From contig JBQEQX010000001.1 of NCBI GenBank assembly GCA_052043515.1, positions 806,001-870,000 of the forward strand: a stretch of 64,000 bases of DNA, given 5' to 3'. The DNA comes from Ehrlichia sp052043515 (GTDB taxonomy: Bacteria > Pseudomonadota > Alphaproteobacteria > Rickettsiales > Anaplasmataceae). Shown in pieces: positions 1-9,125 of this stretch (positions within the stretch are counted from its first letter, which is position 1; each line of letters opens with the position of its first letter). The notes under the pieces were generated by a model. That model was not told where the DNA came from and searched no databases. It was given only the letters and a program-made list of their open reading frames with translations. Made by a program: the position numbers and the translations under genes.

Positions 1-482
1 CTAGTTTGTTTTCTATTGCTTCTTCTCTTGTAATGGGTTCTGCTAATTTTACTGAAAGCATTATAAGATTACCTAGTGGATTAGTAAATGGTATGTATAA
101 TTGTAATATGAAGTGTGTGCCCGTAAGAGCGAATGCAGTTGCCATTGTTGATTCACTAAAATCAATGGCTGAAGATGTAGGAACTTCATGCATGAGTTTT
201 TCAAAATCATTTTTATTATGTAAAGCTAGGCTTTGTGGGGATGCAGAGTACTTAAAAACTAATCTGGGTAGTGAGTCTGGTTTTGTAGTACAAGAGAGTG
301 AACACTTAGAACATGATAATGGTGGGCAAGGTAAGAAGAAGAAAATTAGCCATAGCGATTTAAAAGAAATAGGTAGTATTGGTAGAGACTTAAGTGCGCA
401 GGTTTTATATGGAACTAGTGATGATATAAGTACAGAAAAATCAAAGCAAAGGAAGGCGCCAAGTTTTAGTAAGGGTTTATAG
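1..482 (+). CDS. Hypothetical protein, 3' end of a gene cut by the window edge
   Basis: The frame is open from the first bases and stops at 480-482, so the true start probably lies upstream; the first start-like codon is a TTG at 6. About 158 residues are visible. The last 60 are polar and basic, with a KKKK run near residue 112 and a lysine/arginine-rich end (KSKQRKAPSFSKGL). I see no recognised domain, signal peptide or clear membrane segment. The basic C-terminus resembles those of type IV secretion substrates in Anaplasmataceae, but that is weak inference. Function unknown. Confidence 0.5.
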   Translation, partial: SLFSIASSLVMGSANFTESIIRLPSGLVNGMYNCNMKCVPVRANAVAIVDSLKSMAEDVGTSCMSFSKSFLLCKARLCGDAEYLKTNLGSESGFVVQESEHLEHDNGGQGKKKKISHSDLKEIGSIGRDLSAQVLYGTSDDISTEKSKQRKAPSFSKGL

Positions 483-842
483 TCTTTTTTGTGTATATGA
501 GCTGATAGAAAACAGGCACGCAATTAGCTCAGTGTTTCTATTATTATATAACCTTCATGAAAAACAACGTTGTGTGGCGTGTAAAAAAGTAAGAAATATC
601 GCATTATACGCCTGCCAATACTAGGTACTGCTCTTAGCATCACGTGCGTGTCTATCAATTTATAAATTCTTCTTTAAATGTGTGACCCATGGTAGGGATT
701 GTAGCGTGATTTTTTGTATATGCAAAAATATAAAATATCTATGTATATTAGATTTTCAATAAAAGTATGATTGAATTTTCTGGTTTTATTATAGTCCTTT
801 ATCTGTATGTGACAGTAAAGAGTGTTAAGTTAAGAGAATGCT
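483..842. other. Intergenic, no gene seen
   Basis: A 360 bp AT-rich gap between the forward partial gene and the 3' end of thiD. It is convergent, so terminators are expected, but I see no strong GC hairpin followed by a T run. No RNA gene recognised. Confidence 0.5.
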
Positions 843-1665
843 TTAAATTTTACTGTCTTCAGTATTTATAGTATTATAGTTATGGAATACTGGGTTGTTA
901 CCTTTTCCTATTTTTGGTACTGTTTTTATAGTTGTAAGAATGTATTGAATTGCTAAATTTACACTGTCATGTACCGTCTTTTTTTGTGCCATAAAACTTG
1001 CAATAGCTGAAGACAAGGTACAACCTGTTCCATGTAACTCACCTTTGAAAATTCTTTTTATGTGAGAAATTAAGAATTTGGTTATTTTCTGTTAGTAAAA
1101 TGTTGTTAATAATTTCTTGGTATATGTGTCCGCCCTTAACTAAAACAGATTTTGCTCCTAGGGATTTTATTGTTTTGCTTGCTGCTATCATATCATCTTG
1201 ATTTGTTATCTTAGTCTGAGCTAAAGTTTCTGCTTCTGGTATATTTGGAGTGATTATTGTTGTCTTGGGGATTATATGTTCTATAAAATGAGAAACCGCA
1301 TTATCATTCATTAATCTAAAGTTTGATGCTGATACCATTACTGGATCTACAATAATGGGAACGTTTAATGGTAGAGATTTTTCTACAGCTATTATTGCTT
1401 CAAAAGAGGGTAACATACCAATTTTAATAGCATCTATGTTTATATCAAATAAAATAGCCTCTATTTGTTGTTGAATGACGTTTTGTGGCATGTCATACGT
1501 ACTATAAACCTGAATTGTATTTTGTACAGTTACTGATGTAATGCAGCTTGCAGCGTAACACCCTAGTGATGATATGGTTTTGATATCTGCTTGAACTCCA
1601 GCTCCTCCGCTTGGATCTGACCCTGCTATAGTTAATACTTTTCCTTTATACTGATACTGAGTCAT
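843..1665 (-). CDS. thiD: Hydroxymethylpyrimidine/phosphomethylpyrimidine kinase ThiD (one frame break)
   Basis: ThiD phosphorylates HMP and HMP-P to HMP-PP for thiamine synthesis in the cytosol. The N-terminus has the ribokinase-fold signature LTIAGSDPSGGAGVQAD (residues 11-27), then KIGML and VDPVMVS. The C-terminal active-site motif GTGCTLSSAIAS is in another frame: the first frame stops at 1039, and dropping one base from the T run at 1055-1059 joins it to the frame ending at 843. The restored protein is about 273 residues, normal for ThiD. The gene start overlaps the end of hdaA by 20 bp, so the two are probably co-transcribed. A thiE gene lies at 20271. The break is most likely a sequencing error. 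Confidence 0.9.
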
Positions 1666-2317
1666 TTTTTCCTATTATGGACCTTACAAGTGGTATAGTA
1701 ACTCCACTATTACAATAAGGCAGTTCCCTGTCTATACATTTTACTATATTGCTTAAGTTTTGAAAAGAACGTTCTGTATTATTCAAAATATAATTTATGA
1801 CCTTCAATTCTATATGTATCTGTTTGTCTGCAAATAACTTTATAAGCATAATTTTTAATAACTCTTCATCCGGATTTGCTAATTTTGCGCTCATAGTCTC
1901 TAGCATGCGAGATTTTAGATCTTTTATATGGTAATTAAGAAACCTAGGAGGTATGGAAGAAGTCATTAATAATAATTTTTTATTTTCTTTGATGTAATTG
2001 TAATAGTGCAATATCGATAATTCATTATTGATGTTATCTATATTTTCGATTATGAAAGCGTTGTTACTTGAAATTACGTTCCCTATGTCTTTTTCATTAG
2101 CATTAATAAGATTTTGGTTAATAAAGGTCGCATTCTTGAGTTTTTGCCATATGTGTGTAAGGTGGGTTTTTCCTGATCCTGATTTTCCATATAGAATAAA
2201 AGAATACCACTGTTGGTCCATCAACATGTTGTATGTTTCTCTGTTTTGCTCTAATAGTATGTAATCGTGATAATGGTATGAATGACTGTCTTCAACGTCA
2301 AATAGTGTTAATTGCAT
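1646..2317 (-). CDS. hdaA: DnaA-related regulator Hda/HdaA
   Basis: This is a 223-residue AAA+ protein of the DnaA-like Hda family, which promotes DnaA-ATP hydrolysis after replication starts by working with the DNA-loaded beta clamp. The first residues are MQLTLF; QLTLF fits the clamp-binding pentapeptide consensus, as expected at the N-terminus of Hda. A Walker A motif GKSGSGKT sits near residues 44-51, and AFIIENIDNI is in the Walker B position. No C-terminal DnaA DNA-binding domain follows, which separates it from DnaA. It is the upstream partner of thiD with a short overlap. The reading is good for the family; the exact role is from homology. Confidence 0.85.
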   Translation of the reverse strand: MQLTLFDVEDSHSYHYHDYILLEQNRETYNMLMDQQWYSFILYGKSGSGKTHLTHIWQKLKNATFINQNLINANEKDIGNVISSNNAFIIENIDNINNELSILHYYNYIKENKKLLLMTSSIPPRFLNYHIKDLKSRMLETMSAKLANPDEELLKIMLIKLFADKQIHIELKVINYILNNTERSFQNLSNIVKCIDRELPYCNSGVTIPLVRSIIGKNDSVSV

Positions 2318-2613
2318 TTATCTATTACCGAGTGTAAATTCATTACTTAGATTATAATAGTAATGCTGTTGCTGTTACATTAGCATACTATATCTACATT
2401 AATAAAGATATCGATTAGTTAGAAGATTTTAGTTGAAAAAGTTTATCTATATGTTAATTACATGCGTCGATAATGCTATTTTGATGGGTTAATACTGTAC
2501 AAATATTAATCAATAGTAATAAACTTACTCTTATGATCCTACCATGTTTATATAGCCAGTCGTATTCTGTCATGAAGAGAATGAAAACTATAATTTTCGT
2601 ATATTATTTGTGG

Positions 2614-3732
2614 CTATAGCTCGTTATAGAATTTGCTATTCATATATTGAGTAGCAAATGATTTAACAAATACCCCTACTATAGCTGTAATAGGAATTGA
2701 TAGTACTATTCCTATAAACCCAATTTGTGAACCGCATGTTATCATCCCTATAATTATCCATATGGGGTGTATATCTATTTGTTTACCTATTAAAAGTGGA
2801 GTTATGAGATTTGATTCAACTAATTGCCCAACAATAAATATTATTAATACTATGCTGCATGTGGTCCAACTATCAAACTGAAGCATTGTAATAATAGAGC
2901 TTAATATTATACATGAGATAGTACCTATGTATGGAATGAAAGTCATAATACCTGATATCAATCCTATGATTAAAAAATATTTTAAATTTATTAAACTAAA
3001 GCATATGGTGTAGTATGTAGCCATGATTAAACATACACTTAATTGACCCCTTATGTATGCAGAAATTACCTGGTCTATTTTTTTGTATATGACCTAACAA
3101 TTTCCTGATGTCTCAGAGGAATTAGTGCATTTGCCTGCTTAATAATGTGTGGCCAGTTACATAGTATATAAAACAGCAATATGGGAGTAATTAAAGTTAT
3201 GGAAATTGTGTAGCTTATACTTATGCTGGAATTTATTGCGCTGAAAAGTATGATGTCTAGGTTTTTTATTAAACCAACAAAAATGCTTATTATTGACTTT
3301 ATGTTTTCGTAACTTAATAAATTTTCAAGAGATGACTCAGGGGATTTTATGGCTTTTTGTTATTTCTTCATAATCTATTATGTTGTATTTTTGTAGGAAA
3401 GAAGTTATGCTGTCTTTCTGTATTAATGGTATTTTTTCTATAAGGAATTTTGTTAGCGATAATAATTGTGAATAAGCAGTTGGAATAAAAATGATAAAGA
3501 ATGTTCCAATAATGCATGCTGAAAACAACAAGATTATGAATACAGAAAATTGCCTTGATAGTCTAAGTTTTTGTAACTTATTAACTAGAGGATCAAGAAG
3601 ATAAGCCATAACCATGGCGGTACAGCAAGGTGTAAGTACAGGTTTAATAATCAACATCACCGCTGTTCCGAGCAGTATAGTCACTCCATATATTACATAT
3701 CGATCAATTAATTTACAAAGTTGCTCTTTCAT
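2614..3732 (-). CDS. AI-2E family / PerM-type membrane permease (two frame breaks)
   Basis: This is a multi-pass inner-membrane protein of the AI-2E (PerM) transporter family, of about 372 residues once two breaks are repaired. The N-terminal frame (3337-3732) has paired hydrophobic segments near residues 12-45 and 60-85. The middle (about 3085-3350) reads in another frame and the last part (2614-3024) carries the family's C-terminal membrane helices. The joins are one T too many at 3354-3358 and one too few at 3078-3084; after repair the segment reads IDQVISAYIRGQLSVCLIMA, the family's conserved GQ region. The substrate is unknown; the family includes autoinducer-2 exporters and Na+/H+ antiporters. 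Confidence 0.82.
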
Positions 3733-4132
3733 TAATTTATATACCCTGTCATGGAAGTATTATACTGTTTTAAGATTTTTTTCCTAGATATTCTGTTAGA
3801 ATTTTTTTATTTTTTTTTAGGCCAGAAAGTTATGGGGTGTTTATATGTTTTTCTGATTTTGTATAAGATGCGTGTGTGCTTCTTCATGTGACATGTGGAC
3901 AATTATTATTTGTATTGTCTTAACTTTTACAACAACGCCATCGGACGAGTTCTATAAACGATTTATTTTAGTGTGATAAATTATTTACAATTCTAGCACT
4001 CTGGATCAAATGATTAGTAATAGCGGTTAACTTCTGTTCTATCGTATACCTTAAGGCACCTGTAGTATATAATAAAACAACCGATAAACCGATAAAACAA
4101 CACACAGCAGCTCTCAAGTGAACTCCTCTCTC
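3733..4132. other. Intergenic, T-rich
   Basis: A 400 bp gap between the permease start and tRNA-Leu, with long T runs around 3795-3825. A 64-codon frame overlapping the tRNA was rejected. No feature supported. Confidence 0.5.
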
Positions 4133-4218
4133 TGGTGCCCATGGGGAGACTTGAACTCCCACGACCTTTCGGTCAACGGATTTTAAGTCCGCAGCGTCTA
4201 CCGTTCCGCCACATGGGC
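4133..4218 (-). tRNA. tRNA-Leu (anticodon TAA)
   Basis: Read on the minus strand, the acceptor stem GCCCATG (4212-4218) pairs with CATGGGC, followed by discriminator A and an encoded CCA (4133-4135). The anticodon arm is GGACT-TAA-AATCC, giving TAA. It has the long variable arm of a class II tRNA and the T-loop GTTCAAGTC. It lies just downstream of rpsD on the same strand, so it may be processed from the rpsD transcript. Confidence 0.95.
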
Positions 4219-4229
4219 ACTACAACAAA

Positions 4230-4838
4230 CTACCTAGAATAGAACTCTATCACCAAATTTACTTCCATGCTTGCTGGATATGGTACTTCACAATACTTAG
4301 GTATCCTTAAATACCTTATGGACTTCTCCTTAGTATCAACTTCTAAATAATCAGGTACTTTTTGTTCTTGGGACTGTACTGCAGCAACAACTGCCGGCAG
4401 ATTCATTGCCTTCTCTTTTAGCTTTACGACATCACCCGGCCTTACAACGTAACTTGATATATTCACTGTCTTGCCATTAACCAACACGTGCTTATGAGAT
4501 ATTAATTGCCTCGCAGAAAAAATAGTCGGCACAAGCCCGGAATTATACAAAATACTTGACAGCCTAGATTCCAACAACCCAACAAAATTATCGCCAGTGT
4601 CACCCCTTTTCTTGTAAGCTTTCAAGAAAATATTACGCATCTGCTTACTGCTTATAGCATAGTAAAACTTAAACTTCTTATGCGCCGCAAACTGCTTACC
4701 AAAGTCAGACGGCTTCCTATAGCCCATGCTACCATGTTGACCAGGTGGATAATTCCTAGTATTGAATGGATCTTTGGATCTACCCCACAGATTTAAACCC
4801 AACCTACGACTTGCCCTGTATTTTCTCTGTATTACCAT
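4230..4838 (-). CDS. rpsD: 30S ribosomal protein S4
   Basis: RpsD is a primary 16S rRNA-binding protein that nucleates assembly of the 30S body and, in many bacteria, represses its own translation. The protein is 202 residues, the usual length, starting MVIQRKYRASRRLGLNLWG and containing NYPPGQHG typical of S4. An S4 RNA-binding domain lies at about residues 92-155 (LESRLSSILYNSGLVPT, then HKHVLVNGKTVN). It is an intact frame. The tRNA-Leu gene follows 12 bp downstream. A promoter and a perfect 10 bp inverted repeat lie upstream. Confidence 0.97.
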   Translation of the reverse strand: MVIQRKYRASRRLGLNLWGRSKDPFNTRNYPPGQHGSMGYRKPSDFGKQFAAHKKFKFYYAISSKQMRNIFLKAYKKRGDTGDNFVGLLESRLSSILYNSGLVPTIFSARQLISHKHVLVNGKTVNISSYVVRPGDVVKLKEKAMNLPAVVAAVQSQEQKVPDYLEVDTKEKSIRYLRIPKYCEVPYPASMEVNLVIEFYSR

Positions 4839-4872
4839 ATACCCTTATTTAACAAACGATTCAAAACAAACA

Positions 4873-4895
4873 TTAAGAATATCCAATATTCTTAA
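4873..4895. repeat. Perfect inverted repeat in the rpsD leader
   Basis: TTAAGAATAT (4873-4882) and ATATTCTTAA (4886-4895) form a perfect 10 bp palindrome with a 3-base spacer, 35 bp upstream of the rpsD start and downstream of its predicted promoter. In RNA it would form a hairpin in the 5' UTR. Ribosomal protein leaders often carry regulatory structures, but this stem is A/U-rich and weak, so its role is open. Confidence 0.6.
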
Positions 4896-4942
4896 ATGCA
4901 CAACATAAACGCTCAGCTTTGCAAAGACAAAACCACGTGTTT

Positions 4943-4971
4943 AGTATCATAACTTTATTAGTACATGTCAA
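4943..4971 (-). promoter_or_regulatory. Predicted sigma-70 promoter of rpsD
   Basis: On the minus strand there is a perfect TTGACA (4966-4971), then 17 bases, then GATACT (4943-4948), a four-of-six match to the -10 box. Transcription would start near 4936 and run through the inverted repeat into rpsD and probably tRNA-Leu. Confidence 0.55.
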
Positions 4972-5458
4972 TGTATTTTTATAGATTTGTAGTAAGATAA
5001 ATATGATAAGGTGTTGGCTATTTTTAAGATTAATAACTACATTATTTATATATTTGAGAATATGTAATTATGTAAAATTAATTGTGTGAAGTGCTAATAA
5101 ATTTTGTGTTTGCGTAATTTTGAGATAAAACTTGTTACGTCGTGCTAATTGACCAGTGATTCTGAGAGTCTAACCAGAAAGTGTGAAATATGATTCAAAA
5201 AATTCTTAGTCGAGATTTTGTTTGTTCTTTACTAAATATATTATTTAAAATACACAAACAGGCTCATATAGCATCAGAATATTTATGATATTCTGGGCGT
5301 ATTCTACTTTGTTTGCCATTAAATTTGTGATTGGCACGTGATTTTTGAGAAAAGGTATATCTAGGGTTATGTAATAATGTATAACTAGGTTTTTATTTAT
5401 TATGTTGTTAATATATATATTTTTTTGGTAAATCTTAGAATAAAGGATGTTATTTGTT
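4972..5458. other. Divergent intergenic region
   Basis: About 490 bp of AT-rich DNA between the rpsD promoter and iscX. It should hold the iscX promoter, but no convincing -35/-10 pair stands out. No gene seen. Confidence 0.4.
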
Positions 5459-5659
5459 ATGAAATGGGTTGATGTTGAAGATGTAGCTATATCTTTAGAA
5501 GAAAATTATCCGGAACAGGATATATTCAATACCAGATTTACAGATTTGCGTTTAATGATTCTAGGATTGCCTGGCTTTGATGATGATAAAAATGGATGTA
5601 ATGAGAGAATTCTTGAATCAATACAATTGGCTTGGAGTGAGGAACGCGATAATAAATAA
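5459..5659 (+). CDS. iscX: Fe-S cluster assembly protein IscX
   Basis: IscX is a small acidic protein that binds IscS and iron and modulates ISC-type cluster assembly. The 66 residues show the whole family pattern: MKWVDVEDVAISLEENYP, then RFTDL, L..LPGFDDD, and C-terminal ILESIQLAWSEER. I chose the ATG at 5459 because family members begin MKW; an in-frame ATG at 5447 would add four residues. No other ISC genes are nearby. It is convergent with the PAS protein downstream. Confidence 0.9.
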   Translation: MKWVDVEDVAISLEENYPEQDIFNTRFTDLRLMILGLPGFDDDKNGCNERILESIQLAWSEERDNK

Positions 5660-5733
5660 TCGTGTTCTCTGGTAGCGATATGAAAGAACTGTATAGCATA
5701 TCTAGGTTGGTTGTTTTGTAGATGACAGTAGGT

Positions 5734-6880
5734 TTATTGGTTATATATGAAAGTTAGTTCCTGCTTGAAGTTTGGGATTACTATGACTTTAAGAGTAATA
5801 TTGTCTTTTAAAGGCATTGTACCATGATACGGTTCTGTAATGTGTTTAAATATTTCATGTTGTTGCTGGTGTACCAAATCGAATTTTTCTTTATCTAAAA
5901 GATTACTATTTTCATATATCTTTTGTAAAATACTTGAGTAATTTGGATGTGTATCCAACCATAGTGGGTTTAATTGCCAAAATTTTGTGAAGATTTTATT
6001 GTAAAATATGATAGAACCATCTCTGTTGTATATGGCTACAGCGCTGGGGAGATTATTTAATAAGTTCTTCTGTGAGGTGGTGTAGTTTTTTAATTCTTGA
6101 GTAAAGTAGCTGATGCGAGTTATATCTTCTCCATACCCAATAAATTCTGTTGAGTTTTTTATTGGAATTTCTACCATGTTATATAATTTTCTTTCATTGT
6201 CAATTATAGCGTATTGTACTTTTTGTCTTACTTGGTTATTGTTCCTATTAATGAGTTGTTCATTTCTATCTATGTCTATGCTGCTATTATTCCTGATAAA
6301 TTCCGAATAAAATGAATTATGGGCTTTGACTTTAAGGTCTTTACCTCTTTTCCATAAAGGATAGGGTAAGTTATTTAGTATATCAGTATAATTTAATAAA
6401 TTTTCTTTAAGTTTTATATTTTCATATTCTAAACTTGTTATTGACAGCTTATAATTTGTTATGTTTTGCACCCAAAGCAATACCCCAGCTATTTGTCCAT
6501 TACTGTCAACTATGCTTTGTCCATAGCAAGAACAGTAGATTTCTGTATCTTGTCCTTTGAGATCTATAGTGAAGGATTTATTAACCTTTTTTAGCTTCAG
6601 TGAATTTTTTTTGTAGTTCCTTTGATTCCTCAAAAAAATCAGCAAATTCGTCAAAAGAATAAAATACTGTGTTGAGTAGGATTTGTAAATTGGGTGAAAA
6701 CTTCTCTATACGTCGTTTTTCATCCCAAAGATAAAATCCATCACCTAAAGTTGATAATAAACTGTTGATTAGATTATTATTATGTTTTAAAGCACATATG
6801 TTAGTATTAGCATTATAATAAGCATTAAGCAACAGTCCTAAAACAAATATCAACAAAAAAATAGTAATATAAGTAAACAT
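5734..6880 (-). CDS. PAS-domain protein resembling the sensory part of DivL, no kinase domain (one frame break)
   Basis: The restored protein is about 381 residues. One N-terminal membrane segment (residues 4-21) is followed by three PAS-like regions. The second (near NNLPYPLWKRG) and third (LLNNLPSAVAIYNRDGSIIFYNK, a PAS_7-like unit with FTKFWQL) match the layout I recall for alphaproteobacterial DivL, including a C-terminal strand like its last PAS domain. It then stops at 5734, with no HisKA or ATPase domain following in any frame before iscX. The frame break is an A run too long by one (6587-6592). If DivL-like, it would act in the CckA-CtrA cell-cycle relay together with PleC (28270). 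The DivL link is inference. Confidence 0.65.
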
Positions 6881-6928
6881 AATAATATATCTTCTTGACT
6901 TATTGTAATTTTAGTAAATTCCTTATGC

Positions 6929-7715
6929 TCAAGATGTATATAGGGATAAACTACCGAGCATTTTAAATCCTAATCTTTTATAAAGATTTACAGAAGGCTT
7001 CATACACTGAGCAACAGCATAAATGCATTTGTATTGTTTTTTTGCTATTTTAATCCTTTCTAACACCATTTGACTAGCTATACCTTTGTTGCGATATTCA
7101 GGAAGTACACCATCGCTGTAAAATCCGACAACATTATCTTTAACATACATTCCACATATACCTACCCTTATATTATTGCACTTTACCAGGAAGAATTTTA
7201 AATTGTTAACATTACTCTGGGTTACTAAGCCTCTTAAAAATGTTGCAACCTCTTTGGGATCGCTATAGAACACTTTCGAAGCAATGTTGTCGAGTTCTAA
7301 TAGCTTTTCTTTGGTATCTACAGTATCCAGTATAATGTTTATTCTGCTTGTATCTGGTATAAAGTAGTTTTCTATTGATGCAATTGCTTTTTTTGGAAGA
7401 CTTACACTTACTAATCCTAATTTTTCAAGCATTGTCTTTAGTTTTTTTTGTATGCGAATCTACTGGCCACGTGGCTTCAATATTTCTTTCCTTGAGAAAT
7501 TCTAAAACTTTTATTATAGCATTTTCATTGCATTCAGTATTGATATCGTAATTAATATTATGGAATGCAAAGTTGAGCAAAGAGCTTCTACTATCATTGA
7601 TAGTTAGTGTAATGTTTTCAAAGTTGTAGATTTCTAGGTTTGATATTTGTGTTGTATATATCATGTAATCTTTTAGGTTACTTGTCACCAAAGAAGAAAT
7701 GTGTGTATTTTCCAC
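6929..7715 (-). CDS. GNAT-family N-acetyltransferase (one frame break)
   Basis: A GNAT fold fills the C-terminal half: VGICGMYVKDNVVGFYSDGV, then the acetyl-CoA loop YRNKGIASQMV (R/Q-x-x-G-x-A/G), then a last segment SVNLYKRLGF. The N-terminal 90 residues (frame 7425-7715) have no recognisable domain. The frames join if the run of eight bases at 7442-7449 is seven, giving about 261 residues. The start is a GTG at 7715, overlapping the pgpA stop by a few bases, so it is probably co-transcribed with pgpA. The acyl acceptor cannot be told from sequence. Confidence 0.8.
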
Positions 7716-7716
7716 T

Positions 7717-8224
7717 CTAAATACCTATTTTAGCAATAATAAATATAGTGCATATGGAGGACATCATACCTGCAATTATATCGTCTAACATTATACCAAG
7801 AGCACCAGGTATTTGCTCAATAATGTTTATTGGCCATATCTTTGTTATATCAAATACCCTAAAAAAATATAAAACTGATAATAAATGCTTTTATGTAATG
7901 TAATATGTATGAAATGTCAAAAACTTGAGGTATATATTGGTAATATCTACAAAAAATTATGGGCAGAGTAAATGCTATAAGTTGACCCACGATCTCATCA
8001 ACTACAACTTCTTCCGGATCACTTACATTAGGATGGTCAAGCAGGTACTTTGGAATTGCAAGCATTCCTACAGCAGATATTAGTACGATGAGAAGTACAC
8101 CGAGCAAGTTGTTAAATATGACGACAGGAGAAAGTAGAATTGTACTGAAGCTGGTAGCAGTTCCAGGAGCTTTAACTATGTTACCACACCCGAACCATGT
8201 GGCTATAACCGTATATATTTGCAC
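7717..8224 (-). CDS. pgpA: Phosphatidylglycerophosphatase A (one frame break)
   Basis: PgpA removes the phosphate of phosphatidylglycerol phosphate, the last step to phosphatidylglycerol, in the inner membrane. The motifs are GCGNIVKAPGTATS (residues 12-25), the acidic DPEEVVVDEIVGQ (about 69-81) and, in the second frame, FRVFDITKIWPI and GALGIMLDDIIAG, the terminal catalytic region. The break is one A too many at 7861-7867; repair gives about 168 residues, the family length. A second, motif-poor PgpA-like gene lies at 44064. Confidence 0.9.
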
Positions 8225-8334
8225 ACCACCTCTACGTGAAAAACTGACAACTTAATTCTACAACAAGACACTTAAAATTATATATTAATAATATGCAACA
8301 AAACTATCTCATTCATATAAGCATTGATATATAA

Positions 8335-8505
8335 CTATCGACGGTCTAGCCAATGATCATTTACATGATATTTGTGGCAAGGTCTGCCATTATCGACTGA
8401 ATTGATACATGGACTTTTAATTCTGCGTTCTCTTTTTGAGAAGATAGAACATCCAGGCACAGTACATACTAGTAGTATAAGAAAAAAAGCCTTTAATAAT
8501 TTCAT
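8335..8505 (-). CDS. Small predicted lipoprotein, 56 residues
   Basis: The ATG at 8503-8505 opens a 56-residue frame. It begins with a basic-hydrophobic signal MKLLKAFFLILLVC and a lipobox-like VPGC (about residues 16-19), then a polar stretch with two more cysteines and a basic end (NDHWLDRR). An AGGTGT sequence precedes the start as a possible ribosome site. Type II signal peptidase would leave a mature peptide of about 38 residues, probably on the outer membrane. It has no recognised family. The clean signal-plus-lipobox makes it likely to be real. Confidence 0.65.
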   Translation of the reverse strand: MKLLKAFFLILLVCTVPGCSIFSKRERRIKSPCINSVDNGRPCHKYHVNDHWLDRR

Positions 8506-8707
8506 GTGATACACCTAATTCTTAATCGCAGCACGAAAACTCTGTTTTTACGCCAATTAGCACCGTACCATTGTATAACTGATAGTCTTAATAGTCAAGA
8601 TTATCGTATGGAAAAATATAAAATTACTTTAGTTTTGGTTAGAAATATTCTATTGTTAATGCAATGTTAAGAAATGATGAATCTATATTTATTTAGTGTG
8701 TTTAAAT

Positions 8708-8736
8708 TTGACAAGAGAGCAATACAAGTTTACGCT
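8708..8736 (+). promoter_or_regulatory. Predicted promoter of tRNA-Lys
   Basis: TTGACA at 8708-8713, a 17-base spacer, then TACGCT at 8731-8736. The -10 box is weak, but the perfect -35 box and the position 25 bases before the tRNA fit. Confidence 0.45.
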
Positions 8737-8761
8737 AATTAACTAGTGAATAGTACCTTGA

Positions 8762-8834
8762 GATCCTGTAGCTCAGTTGGTAGAGCATCTGACTCTTAAT
8801 CAGGCGGTCGTGTGTTCAAATCACACCAGGATCA
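8762..8834 (+). tRNA. tRNA-Lys (anticodon CTT)
   Basis: The acceptor GATCCTG (8762-8768) pairs with CAGGATC (8827-8833), with discriminator A at 8834 and no encoded CCA. The D arm is AGCTCAGTTGGTAGAGC, the anticodon arm CTGAC-TCTTAAT-CAGG gives CTT, and the T arm is GTGTGTTCAAATCACAC. Confidence 0.95.
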
Positions 8835-8941
8835 CTTCTTGTAAATAATTATCCTAGGAAGTATGTAGTGCATGTATGTTTGGCAAATTTATATGGAGTT
8901 ATGATTTTGTTGTAGTGTGCTTCTTTAACTGTTATAAAGTC

Positions 8942-8970
8942 TTGAGTATTATCTTATTATTGTCTATAAT
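8942..8970 (+). promoter_or_regulatory. Predicted promoter of tRNA-Leu(TAG)
   Basis: TTGAGT at 8942-8947, exactly 17 bases, then a perfect TATAAT at 8965-8970. The predicted start, near 8977, is about 37 bases before the tRNA. It may also serve trigger factor, which begins 29 bp after the tRNA. Confidence 0.55.
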
Positions 8971-9013
8971 TTAACATTTAATCGTTCTGTTGGTTTATAG
9001 CAGTAAATTTTGA

Positions 9014-9097
9014 GCGGATATGGCGGAATTGGTAGACGTGCTAGGTTTAGGTCCTAGTGAGGTAAAACTTGTGGGGGTTCAAGTCCCTCTATCCGCA
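9014..9097 (+). tRNA. tRNA-Leu (anticodon TAG)
   Basis: The acceptor GCGGATA (9014-9020) pairs with TATCCGC (9090-9096), with discriminator A at 9097. The stem CTAGG encloses TTTAGGT, giving anticodon TAG. A long variable arm and the T loop GTTCAAGTC confirm a class II leucine tRNA. Confidence 0.95.
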
Positions 9098-9125
9098 CTT
9101 TGGTGATCAGGAAGGGTGTTATGAT

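Noticed and set aside
3795..3825. T-rich runs as an intrinsic terminator
   Set aside because: No GC stem precedes the T runs; such runs are common throughout this AT-rich sequence.
3968..4162. 64-codon minus-strand frame reading out of tRNA-Leu
   Set aside because: Its start lies inside the tRNA gene and the peptide shows no family pattern.
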